Assembly: GCA_033856515.1 (NCBI GenBank)
Contig: JAWVEY010000020.1
Coordinates: 83,009 to 147,008 of the forward strand
Direction: 5' to 3'
Source: JALZKA01 sp033856515
GTDB taxonomy: Bacteria; Actinomycetota; Thermoleophilia; Solirubrobacterales; 70-9
Length of the DNA: 64,000 nt
Positions 1 to 7,767 of the stretch are shown in pieces. Positions within the stretch are counted from its first letter, which is position 1, and every line of letters begins with the position of its first letter. A model generated the notes under the pieces. The model was not told the origin of the DNA. It ran no database searches and worked only from the letters and a program-made list of their open reading frames with translations. A program made the position numbers and the translations under genes.

Positions 1-2
1 AG

Positions 3-2015
3 CTGAAGCCGCTGTCGAACCCGACGACCGAGAACTCCGAGATCTTCGCGGCCGATGGAAGCCCGCTCGGCGTCATCGACGCGGATATCACGCGTGAACC
101 TGTCGGCTTAAAGGCGATCCCCGGCTCCCTTCAAGAAGCAACCATCGCGATCGAGGACGAGAACTTCTACGAGCACTCTGGAGTTGACTTCTCCGCAATC
201 CTCCGCGCGGCGATCAAGAACGCCGAGGCCGGCGAGATCGAGCAGGGCGCATCAACGATTACGCAGCAGCTGGTCCGCAACCTGTACCTGAAGAAGCCAG
301 AGGACACCTTGGAGCGAAAGCTCCAGGAGGCCAAGATGGCGATGGACTATGAGGATAAGTACTCAAAGGACGAGATCCTCGAGGAGTACCTCAACACCGC
401 GACCTACGGGACAAACGGCGGCGATACCGCCGTCGGAGTTGAGGCTGCGTCGCAGACCTACTTCAACAAGCATGTCTCTGATTTGAACCTCGGCGAGGCG
501 GCGTTGCTTGCCGGGCTTCCGCAGGCCCCTTCTCAGTACAACCCGTTCCTCAACGCGGACGCAGCCACGGCGCGACGCAATCTGGTCCTCAAGGCGATGC
601 TCGATCAGGACTACATCAGCCGGTCCGAGTTCACCAAGTGGAGTAGGGCAGGTCTCGGGCTCGAACCCGGAACCCGTTACGAATTTCGCCGCTACCAGTA
701 CTTCTTCGACTTCGTCCAGCAAGAGCTCGTCGACAAGTACGGGACAGCGACTACCCGACTCGGCGGTCTCGAGGTAACCACGACCCTCCAGCCACGGCTC
801 CAAGACATCGCTCAACAGTCGATCAACAACCGTCCCTACCCGCCGGCCGCAGCCGCCTTGGTGTCCACGAACGTCGACACAGGCGAGATCCAGGCCATGG
901 CCTCCTCGTCGAGCTACGAGGAATCGAAGTTCAACCTCGCCGCCCAGGGAAAGCGCCAGCCCGGTTCCTCGTTCAAGGCGTTCGCGCTGACCGCCGCAGT
1001 CGATCAGGGCATCGATCCCGATACGACGTACTACAAAGCACCCACCTCGATCACACTCCCCTCGTATGTAGGCGGACCGCCCGACTGGGATGTGAGCGGC
1101 GGCGCAGGCGGCGGCACGATCAGCCTCCGTGACGCGACTGCGAACTCCGTCAACACCGTCTACGCCCAACTCGTCCTCGACATCACCCCCGATGCGATGG
1201 ACGAGATGGCCCACAAGATGGGAATTACTACGGAGCTCTTCGGTTACCCGTCGGAGGTTCTAGGCACGATCGACGTATCAGTGCTTGAGATGTCGAACGC
1301 TTACGCGACGCTCGCCAACGGCGGCGTTCACCACGACCCGACGGCGATCTCGCGTGTCGAGTTCCCTAACGGGGACGTCGATGAGCTCGACCCGTCAAGT
1401 GGGACCCGCGCCGTATCCGACGGCGTTGCCTACACGGTGGCTGATGTCATGAAGGGCGCGCTCGAATACGGCACTGCTGCGGGCCAAGGAATCGGGTGTC
1501 CTGCTTCCGGAAAGACCGGGACAACGGAATCGAATGCGGACGCCTGGTTCGTCGGCTACACGCCGCATGTATCGACGGCGGTGTGGGTCGGCAACCCGAC
1601 CCAGCGCATTCCCCTTCCTGGCTACGGAGCCGACCTGGCTGCACCGATTTGGCACGACTACATGGCCCAGACAGCCACCGAGCCCTGCGACGACTTCCCG
1701 GAGCCCAAGGACCCAGTCGACCTCTCCTCAGCGTCGAGCGGCTACGCCGGGAGCAGCGACCTCGACGACTCCACGACAGACGAGACGACAGACGAGACGA
1801 CAGACCTGGATGATGCCGACAACGACGGCTACGACGACGACCTCTACAACCCCGGTACCGGCGACCAGGACGTTCCCGGCGACGACGGTGGCGGAGGCCA
1901 GGGGCCTAGGCCTCCCGCCAACCCGGGCAATGGGAACGGCAACCCCGGCGGCGGCAACCCCGGAGGTGGAAACCCCGGCGGTGGCGGCGGCCCCGGCGGC
2001 GGCGGAATCGGCTAG
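3..2015 (+). CDS. Class A penicillin-binding protein (PBP1a-type), 5'-truncated
   Basis: Bifunctional peptidoglycan synthase acting outside the membrane: GT51 transglycosylase followed by a transpeptidase. The reading frame is already open at base 3, so the true start, cytoplasmic tail and membrane anchor lie before the window; 670 residues are visible. GT51 motifs are EDENFYEHSG near visible residue 51 and QGASTITQQLVRN near residue 83. The transpeptidase shows SSFK (nucleophile Ser near 322), SVN and KTGT. The C-terminal ~110 residues are low complexity: an acidic DETTD repeat, then a Gly/Pro/Asn tail (GNPGGGNPGGG), probably a wall-spanning or disordered extension. The domain calls are firm. 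Which PBP paralogue this is cannot be told. Confidence 0.95.
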   Translation: MKPLSNPTTENSEIFAADGSPLGVIDADITREPVGLKAIPGSLQEATIAIEDENFYEHSGVDFSAILRAAIKNAEAGEIEQGASTITQQLVRNLYLKKPEDTLERKLQEAKMAMDYEDKYSKDEILEEYLNTATYGTNGGDTAVGVEAASQTYFNKHVSDLNLGEAALLAGLPQAPSQYNPFLNADAATARRNLVLKAMLDQDYISRSEFTKWSRAGLGLEPGTRYEFRRYQYFFDFVQQELVDKYGTATTRLGGLEVTTTLQPRLQDIAQQSINNRPYPPAAAALVSTNVDTGEIQAMASSSSYEESKFNLAAQGKRQPGSSFKAFALTAAVDQGIDPDTTYYKAPTSITLPSYVGGPPDWDVSGGAGGGTISLRDATANSVNTVYAQLVLDITPDAMDEMAHKMGITTELFGYPSEVLGTIDVSVLEMSNAYATLANGGVHHDPTAISRVEFPNGDVDELDPSSGTRAVSDGVAYTVADVMKGALEYGTAAGQGIGCPASGKTGTTESNADAWFVGYTPHVSTAVWVGNPTQRIPLPGYGADLAAPIWHDYMAQTATEPCDDFPEPKDPVDLSSASSGYAGSSDLDDSTTDETTDETTDLDDADNDGYDDDLYNPGTGDQDVPGDDGGGGQGPRPPANPGNGNGNPGGGNPGGGNPGGGGGPGGGGIG

Positions 2016-2021
2016 CCGCGC

Positions 2022-2065
2022 GAACGTCCTTCAGTACGTCCTATAGGGCGTACTCACGGACGTTC
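2022..2065. repeat. 44-bp nested palindrome, copy 1 (convergent intergenic)
   Basis: Outer arms GAACGTCC and GGACGTTC enclose inner arms GTACGTCC and GGGCGTAC around a central TATA. The element begins 7 nt after the PBP stop codon and ends 6 nt before the stop of the opposing membrane-protein gene, so it fills the gap between two converging genes. A second 44-bp copy follows rplI. It may be a bidirectional terminator or a dispersed palindromic repeat; there is no T-tract typical of a simple intrinsic terminator. Confidence 0.8.
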
Positions 2066-2071
2066 TCCGCG

Positions 2072-2518
2072 TCAGCCCGGATGCCCGTTCAATTTGCCGT
2101 GCCCGTTCGATGACGGGTCATGCAGCGCTTTCTCGGCTTCCCGTGCGCTGAATTTGCGAAGCGCCACGTACACCGCGCCGCCGGCCGCCACGGTGAACAG
2201 GGCGGCGAATGGGAAGGCGAGCGCGAACTGCGCGAGCAAGGTCGCGCCGACGACGGCAACCGCGAAGACGATCGCGCGACGGATGAGGACCTCGCCGCGG
2301 ACGGTCGTGCGGAAGAAGTAGAAGACCATCGTGAGCGAGCAGGCGACGAGACTCGCGAACGAGAGCGCGTAGAGGATTCCCATCAGGATGTCCTCCGCCA
2401 GCGGCTGGTCGCAGTCGGGACCGGCGCACGCCGGGTCGAGCGTGGAGACAACGAGGCCGCCGGGGATCAGCGCCAGATAGGCGAAGAGGACCGAGCCCGC
2501 CAAGACCAACCACCGCAT
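2072..2518 (-). CDS. Small polytopic membrane protein, unknown function
   Basis: About 148 residues from the start MRWLVLAGSVLFAYLAL. Four hydrophobic segments are visible (about residues 3-22, 45-70, 82-105 and 107-120), with a Cys-containing loop (DPACAGPDCDQP) between the first two and a polar C-terminal tail. I recognise no family. The gene is divergent from thiL. In-frame upstream ATGs (for example at 2539) would make the two genes overlap at their 5' ends, and neither choice has a good Shine-Dalgarno sequence, so the start is uncertain. Confidence 0.65.
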   Translation of the reverse strand: MRWLVLAGSVLFAYLALIPGGLVVSTLDPACAGPDCDQPLAEDILMGILYALSFASLVACSLTMVFYFFRTTVRGEVLIRRAIVFAVAVVGATLLAQFALAFPFAALFTVAAGGAVYVALRKFSAREAEKALHDPSSNGHGKLNGHPG

Positions 2519-2524
2519 GAGACC

Positions 2525-2530
2525 TATTCT
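2525..2530 (+). promoter_or_regulatory. -10-like box TATTCT for a leaderless thiL
   Basis: TATTCT ends 7 nt before the thiL ATG at 2538, the spacing expected if transcription starts at the A of the start codon. No Shine-Dalgarno sequence precedes the ATG. It belongs to the window-wide TAnnnT pattern. Confidence 0.5.
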
Positions 2531-2537
2531 GACGGGC

Positions 2538-3554
2538 ATGCTCAGTGAGTTCGATCTGATCGCGCTCCTTCGGGAGCGCATTGCGGCGGCTGGGGCGGTC
2601 GTGAGCGATCAGGTGATCGTCGGGAGCGGTGACGACGCCGCCGTCGTCGAGCCGCGCGGGCCGGCTGTCACCTCGGTGGACGCGCTCGTTGACGGCGTGC
2701 ACTTCAGGCGCTCCACGTTCCCTCCGGACGCCATCGGGCACAAGGCGCTCACCGTCGCGCTGTCCGACCTCGCCGCGATGGGTGCCCAGCCGGGCGAGGC
2801 GTATGTCCAGCTCGGGGTCCCCGAGGACATCTCGGAGGACGAGCTCGCCGGCATCGCGGACGGGCTAGGCGCGGTGGCCTATGACTACAGCGTCTCGGTG
2901 GTGGGCGGCGATGTGGTGGCCTCGCCCGTCCTGTTCCTAGCGATCACCGTGGTGGGCTACGTGCGGGAAGAGAGCCCGCACGTGACAAGGGCCGGCGCCC
3001 AGGTAGGCGACGTCCTCGTCCTGACCGGGCCCGTCGGCGGAGCGGCGGCCGGGCTTCTCCTGCTGGAGGACGAGGACCTGGCATCGGGTCTCGACCCGGC
3101 GCGGACCCAAGCGCTCCGCGAGCGCCAGCTTCGCCCACAGGCCCTTATCGGTGCCGGACTGGCACTGGCTCGAATAGGCGCCACGGCGATGATCGACATC
3201 TCGGACGGGATCGGGGCGGACGCGGGCCACATCGCGGTGTCCAGCGGCGTGCGCTGCGTGATCGGGCTGGGCGCCGGCTGCGTGGCCCCCGGGGTCGCCG
3301 AGGTCGCCGAGGCCGCGGGCAGGGACGCGCTCGCGCTCGCAAGCGGGGGCGAGGACTACGAGCTGCTTGCGGCGGTGCCGGAGGAGCGGCTTGAAGACGC
3401 ACTCGAAGCCGTTCGCGGAACCGCCTGCGACCCGGCGCTGGTGGGCCGGGTCGAGGCTGGGGAGGGTGTGGTCCTCGGCGGCCTTACAGGCCGCGAAGTT
3501 TCGGATGGCGGGTTCGACCAGATTCGCTCACGAGTTCGTGGCGAGCCCACCTGA
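2538..3554 (+). CDS. thiL: Thiamine-monophosphate kinase
   Basis: Catalyses ATP-dependent phosphorylation of thiamine phosphate to thiamine diphosphate, the last step of cofactor synthesis, in the cytoplasm. About 338 residues, family-typical. Visible motifs are GSGDDAAVV near the N-terminus, TSVDALVDGVHF, ALSDLAAMGA, VVGGDVVASP, DISDGIGAD and ASGGEDYELL, all characteristic of the PurM/ThiL fold. The start MLSEFDLIALL is preferred over an ATG 21 nt upstream because it sits 7 nt after a TATTCT box and matches the family's N-terminus. No other thi gene is adjacent. Confidence 0.95.
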   Translation: MLSEFDLIALLRERIAAAGAVVSDQVIVGSGDDAAVVEPRGPAVTSVDALVDGVHFRRSTFPPDAIGHKALTVALSDLAAMGAQPGEAYVQLGVPEDISEDELAGIADGLGAVAYDYSVSVVGGDVVASPVLFLAITVVGYVREESPHVTRAGAQVGDVLVLTGPVGGAAAGLLLLEDEDLASGLDPARTQALRERQLRPQALIGAGLALARIGATAMIDISDGIGADAGHIAVSSGVRCVIGLGAGCVAPGVAEVAEAAGRDALALASGGEDYELLAAVPEERLEDALEAVRGTACDPALVGRVEAGEGVVLGGLTGREVSDGGFDQIRSRVRGEPT

Positions 3555-3645
3555 TCATGCGCAGCTTGCGAAGGATCTCCTCCGCGACCAGCGATGAATC
3601 AACGCTGTACTGATGCACCGCGACTTCAGTCTTGAGCTTGGTCAT
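3484..3645 (-). CDS. Small protein with a FlgM-like anti-sigma C-terminal motif
   Basis: 53 residues starting MTKLKTEVAVHQYSVDSSLV. The start is supported by AGAGGA 7 nt upstream of the ATG. The stretch YSVDSSLVAEEILRKL resembles the C-terminal sigma-28-binding segment of FlgM-type anti-sigma factors (Y-x-VDS-x-x-VAE-x-x-L); this is pattern recognition only. The rest is basic. The last 71 nt overlap the 3' end of thiL on the opposite strand. No flagellar genes are visible, so an unrelated small DNA- or sigma-binding protein is possible. An in-frame upstream ATG at 3699 lacks a ribosome binding site. Confidence 0.5.
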   Translation of the reverse strand: MTKLKTEVAVHQYSVDSSLVAEEILRKLRMIRWARHELVSESGRTRHPKLRGL

Positions 3646-3840
3646 GGTCGGATCCTCTTGGGGGGCTGTCTGTTCTTTGTCGGTCAGTGAAGTAGCCATG
3701 CCGGGGTCTTGGCGTCCTTGCTCTGTTTCTGTTCGTACCCGGGCATCGTCAGTGGCGAACCTCGCAAACATCGAACGAACGTCCATCCGACGCACGTCCG
3801 GGGGTGCCCCCTAGGCGTCGCCTGAGGTCCCGACCCTGGT

Positions 3841-5559
3841 TTACCCCCGGATTTCCGGCTCTGTCAAATCTTCAGCCCCGGAGCTTTGGTTCGCCCTTAC
3901 CGTGGCCAGCGCCGCGGTGGCCACGGCAGCGACTGACGACAGGGTGAAAACGCAGCCGATCGCCTGTACGGGACCGATCCCGCCGCCCGCCATGAGAGCT
4001 GCGAGCTGAAGCGGCGTGGACGCCCCCCAGTCGAGCTCCGACGCGACATAGATGAGCGCGACCGCAAGAGGGGCGGCGGCCAGGGCGAGCACGGGCAGCG
4101 CGAGAGCGGCCGGCCGGCGACCCTGGGTGCCGAGGACGGCGACCAGGTGCACAAGCGGCACCAACAGGAGGGCCAGGTACGGGTTGGCGAGCCACACCAC
4201 GATGGACGCGGCGACGGCGGTAAGCCCGGCCGCGGCGCCACCGCCAAGCGGCCCGGGCGGGGACGGGATCCGGCGCAGATGGAGGACCCACCAAAGCCAA
4301 GCCGCGAATGCGACCAGCAGGATGAGCCCGATCGCCTCGCTTGCGCCAAACCCGAACCGGGATGGGTCGTAAGGGATGCCGCTCGAGGGGATGACGTCGA
4401 GGACGGCCAGCCCGTAGATGCCGAGGCAGACAACGAGCGCGGGTAGCCACCACTCGATAGCCCAGCTGAACGCGCGCCCAATGTGCCCGCCGTCTCGCAC
4501 CGCGCGGGCGAGAACGCTCGCGGCGACCGCCAAGGGAGGCAGGAGCAGCGCCAGGACGACCAGGCCGACGCTCCAGCCTGGCAAGAGGTTGTCGCCGGTC
4601 CACAAGAAGTTGCCTGGCCCGCTCGCCGGCGCCGACGTCGACGCGTCGAGCGCAGAGACGAGTGCGAGCAGCGCCGGCCCCATACGTGCGAGCGTCTCAG
4701 TGTCCAGGCGCTCTCGCCCGTTCTCGGACGCGGGAAGCGGAAGCTCGCCTGCAGAGGAGAGCGTGACCGCGTCAAGCCCATCCTCGATGAGCCCCGCCTG
4801 CTCGCCAGCCGCCGCGGGGATTGCGTACCTCGCGATCTGGGCCGGCATCGAGATCATTCCCGGGCTCAGGTTCGCCCGGTCGCGAAGGATCTCCGCTGCG
4901 GTTTGTGCCAGCCCTACCGGCGGCCCGTTGAGGCCGCCTGCCATCACGAGGTGGGGAGTGAACGGTTCGTCGAAGCCGGGCTGAGAGATGACAATCACGG
5001 CGTCGACGGTGTTACGGCCGGGGAGTGCCTCGATCAGCTCGCGGGCGCCCTGGCCCTCCGCGCTGGCGGCGCTCGTCGAGGCGAGGATCAGCGTGCGGTT
5101 CCGGCCGGCCACGGAGAGCTGGTTCATCAACTCGAGGAGGACGCCGGTCGCGGCCGCGCTCGAAGGGGCGCCCTCGCCCTCGCGGGTGTCCCGGCCCGCG
5201 ATGACGACGATCGCGTGATCGGATTCGCCGGGGAGTGTCAGGAGCACGTTGCGGAGCTCGGTCTCCTCGCCGTCGATGGTCGCCTTGACGGTCTGCTCGC
5301 CGAGCGAGCCCGTGACAACCGACCCGAATCGTTCGGCGACGAGGTCGGCGACCGCGTTGTCCTCCTCGCTGCCCGGCGCTCGTGAACCGCCAACGGCGAG
5401 CACGTCGCGCGTGGACTTGGCCGCGCTCGCAGCGTCGAACTCGAGGGTGCCTGGCGGAGGCTCGACCGGCGAGGGCACACCTCTCAGCGAGAACGCGAGG
5501 ACGACGAGCGCCGCGAGGGCAGGAATGAATGCGAGTCTGTAGAGGCGAAGATCGGCCAC
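3841..5559 (-). CDS. Membrane protein with a degenerate M28 peptidase-like domain
   Basis: 572 residues, GTG start. An N-terminal signal anchor (about 8-25) is followed by an extracytoplasmic alpha/beta domain that aligns with M28 aminopeptidases (RNVLLTLPG, then a hydrophobic strand and a TGVLLELMNQL helix). The C-terminal ~240 residues hold about seven membrane helices. The zinc-ligand positions are lost: the usual AHxD is AGRD (121-124), GAxDNASG is GAPSSAAATG and the EE catalytic strand is STSAASA. It is therefore probably not a peptidase. A TAGACC box lies just upstream. The nearest known layout is the M28-plus-transmembrane proteins of Fxna type, but activity is doubtful here. Confidence 0.7.
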   Translation of the reverse strand: MADLRLYRLAFIPALAALVVLAFSLRGVPSPVEPPPGTLEFDAASAAKSTRDVLAVGGSRAPGSEEDNAVADLVAERFGSVVTGSLGEQTVKATIDGEETELRNVLLTLPGESDHAIVVIAGRDTREGEGAPSSAAATGVLLELMNQLSVAGRNRTLILASTSAASAEGQGARELIEALPGRNTVDAVIVISQPGFDEPFTPHLVMAGGLNGPPVGLAQTAAEILRDRANLSPGMISMPAQIARYAIPAAAGEQAGLIEDGLDAVTLSSAGELPLPASENGRERLDTETLARMGPALLALVSALDASTSAPASGPGNFLWTGDNLLPGWSVGLVVLALLLPPLAVAASVLARAVRDGGHIGRAFSWAIEWWLPALVVCLGIYGLAVLDVIPSSGIPYDPSRFGFGASEAIGLILLVAFAAWLWWVLHLRRIPSPPGPLGGGAAAGLTAVAASIVVWLANPYLALLLVPLVHLVAVLGTQGRRPAALALPVLALAAAPLAVALIYVASELDWGASTPLQLAALMAGGGIGPVQAIGCVFTLSSVAAVATAALATVRANQSSGAEDLTEPEIRG

Positions 5560-5614
5560 GTCGGGTCTAGGTCTACCCTTACCGATATGCGGCGTAGCCC
5601 GACGGGAGGCACGG

Positions 5615-6325
5615 ATGAGTGAGGCGAACGCGTCGCGAATCCTGCTCGTCGACGACGAGCCGGCGGTGCAGACGCTCCTTGCCTATCCGCTCCGCAAGGA
5701 CGGCTACGAGGTCATCTCCGCAACCGACGGCCGCCAGGCCTTGGACCGCTTTGCCGAGGGGCGCTTCGATCTGGTGGTCCTCGACGTGATGCTCCCGAAG
5801 CTCGACGGGATCGAAGTCTGCCGCCGGCTTCGGTCGAAGAGCCAGGTGCCGATCATCATGCTCACCGCCAAGGACGACGAGATCGACAAGGTGGTCGGCC
5901 TCGAGATGGGCGCCGATGACTACATCACCAAGCCGTTCTCCGTACGCGAATTCAGAAGCCGGGTGCGAGCGGCGCTTCGCAGGGCCGAGATGGGCGGCAG
6001 AGTCTCCGTGTCCGAGCCGATTGAGGCGGGTGAGCTGGAGCTCGACCTCGAGCGCCGCGCCGCAACGATGCGGGGCGAGGACGTGACCCTCACCTACGTC
6101 GAGTTCGAGGTGCTCACCGCGCTGGCGGGCGCGCCCGGACGGGTGTTCACGCGCGAGGTGCTTCTGGGCCGCCTCTGGGGGGATTCCAAGTACCGCGACC
6201 CGCGCACCATCGACGTCCACATCAGGCACCTTCGCGAGAAGATCGAGAAGGACCCGTCGAGCCCCGAGTACCTCTTTACGGTGCGCGGCGTTGGCTACCG
6301 GTTCCGCGAAATCGACGACGCTTGA
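5615..6325 (+). CDS. OmpR/PhoB-family response regulator
   Basis: DNA-binding response regulator of 236 residues. The receiver domain (about 8-122) has the acidic pair DD at 13-14, the phospho-acceptor Asp57 in VVLDVMLP, Thr in MLTAKD and Lys in TKPFSVREF. The C-terminal winged helix (about 140-232) shows EFEVLTAL, RTIDVHIRHLREKIE and TVRGVGYRF. A GGGAGG Shine-Dalgarno sequence precedes the ATG. It is followed 17 nt downstream by its likely partner kinase and then by an HtrA protease, which suggests an envelope-stress or cell-wall response (inference). Confidence 0.95.
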   Translation: MSEANASRILLVDDEPAVQTLLAYPLRKDGYEVISATDGRQALDRFAEGRFDLVVLDVMLPKLDGIEVCRRLRSKSQVPIIMLTAKDDEIDKVVGLEMGADDYITKPFSVREFRSRVRAALRRAEMGGRVSVSEPIEAGELELDLERRAATMRGEDVTLTYVEFEVLTALAGAPGRVFTREVLLGRLWGDSKYRDPRTIDVHIRHLREKIEKDPSSPEYLFTVRGVGYRFREIDDA

Positions 6326-6342
6326 GGCTCCAGAGGCTCTGA

Positions 6343-7767
6343 ATGCCAGCGGTCTTTGGCTCCGTCCGCAGCCAGCTCGTCGTCCTGTTCTCGATCATCA
6401 CCGCGGCGGCGATCGGGTTCATCTACCTGTATGTGGTCCCGCAGCTCTCGTCGAGCCTGAGCGCTGAGCGCCTGCGGTCCCTTCGCGACTCGGCGGCCGA
6501 GCCCGCCACCGCCCTTACGGGCGTGATCGGCAGGGGCCTCTCGCAGGAGGAGCTCCAGCAGGTCGTGCTGCGCCTGTCTCAGCGGACAGGTGGCGCCCGG
6601 CTCACCGTGCTGGGGGTACGCGACAGCGATACGGGCAGCCGGCCGGCGTTCGTCGTGGCCGACTCCCAGGTCGAGCGGACGGCGCTGGCCCCCAGCTACC
6701 CGGCCGCGACGACCGCGCTCGAGGACGGCGACACCGCGACGGCGGTCGAGCGCGTCGGAGGCGAGCGACTCGGCGAAACCGCCACGCCGATCGCGCTCGA
6801 GGGAGACGTGCGGTGGATCTCCGTCCTCTCCGCGCAGCTCGACGACGTCGACGACAACGTCAGCCTGATCACGCGCCAGATCCTCATCGCAGGCGTGATC
6901 GCCCTTGCGGCGGCAATCGGCGCCGGCTTCATTGCGGCGCGGGCGCACGCCGGCAGGCTCCGCCGGCTCGAGGCCGCGGCCGAGAAGGTCGCGCACGGGG
7001 ACTTCTCGACACCGATCCCAGTCGACTCGGAGGACGAGGTGGGCCAGCTGGCGATGACGCTCGAGGAGATGCGCGGCCGCCTCGCCCGGCTCGACGACGC
7101 GCGCAAGGAGTTCATCGCGAACGCCTCGCACGAGCTGCGAACGCCGATCTTCTCGCTGGGCGGATTCGTCGAGTTGATCGAGGAGGACGACCCCGACCCG
7201 GCCGCGCGCGCGGAGTTCGTGGCGACGATGCGCGGGCAGATCGACCGCCTGACCAAGCTGACCACCGACCTCCTCGACCTCTCGAAGCTCGACGCCGATG
7301 CGCTCACGGTCCGCGCCGACGAGATGGACCTCACGGCACTCGCGAAGTCGATCGCCGAGGAGTTCGGGCCCGCTGCGGAGGCTCATTCGTCGAGCATTCA
7401 GGTGGCCGAAACGGGCCCTGTGAAAGCTTTAGGAGATCCTGAAAGAGTCCAGCAAATAATTAGGATCCTCATCGACAACGCGCTTTCACACACGCCTGAA
7501 AAGACAAGGATCACAGTGACTTCGAAGCTCCAGCAGGGGGAGCCAACCCTCATCGTCGCCGACAACGGCCCAGGGATCGACCGCGAGCGCGCCGCGCGTG
7601 TATTCGAGCGCTTCGTCACGGGCGACGAGGTCTCGGGCTCCGGCCTCGGCCTCTCGATCGCTCGCGACCTCACCCTCCTTATGGGCGGCAACCTTCGCCT
7701 CTCGGCCCGGCCCGGCCACACCGAGTTCATCCTTCGCCTTCCGGCGCCGACGGGGGTGCCCGCATGA
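6343..7767 (+). CDS. Sensor histidine kinase
   Basis: 474 residues. Two membrane helices (about 12-32 and 180-200) flank an extracytoplasmic sensor of about 145 residues. A HAMP domain follows (about 200-252), then the H-box ASHELRTP with phospho-accepting His263, the N-box ILIDNALSHTP, G1 VADNGPGI and G2 GSGLGLSIA. It trans-phosphorylates the upstream regulator in the membrane. Its stop overlaps the start of the HtrA gene by ATGA, so translation is likely coupled. The N-box region (about 7425-7510) uses noticeably more A/T-rich codons than the rest of the gene. Confidence 0.95.
   Translation: MPAVFGSVRSQLVVLFSIITAAAIGFIYLYVVPQLSSSLSAERLRSLRDSAAEPATALTGVIGRGLSQEELQQVVLRLSQRTGGARLTVLGVRDSDTGSRPAFVVADSQVERTALAPSYPAATTALEDGDTATAVERVGGERLGETATPIALEGDVRWISVLSAQLDDVDDNVSLITRQILIAGVIALAAAIGAGFIAARAHAGRLRRLEAAAEKVAHGDFSTPIPVDSEDEVGQLAMTLEEMRGRLARLDDARKEFIANASHELRTPIFSLGGFVELIEEDDPDPAARAEFVATMRGQIDRLTKLTTDLLDLSKLDADALTVRADEMDLTALAKSIAEEFGPAAEAHSSSIQVAETGPVKALGDPERVQQIIRILIDNALSHTPEKTRITVTSKLQQGEPTLIVADNGPGIDRERAARVFERFVTGDEVSGSGLGLSIARDLTLLMGGNLRLSARPGHTEFILRLPAPTGVPA

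Noticed and set aside
363..1214. Minus-strand 283-codon frame opposite the penicillin-binding protein
   Set aside because: No recognisable domain, and the plus-strand frame carries all PBP motifs.
3799..3811. GGGGGTGCCCCC hairpin as an intrinsic terminator
   Set aside because: Short stem with a one- or two-base loop and no T-run; position downstream of the minus-strand gene is suitable but the structure is too weak to call.
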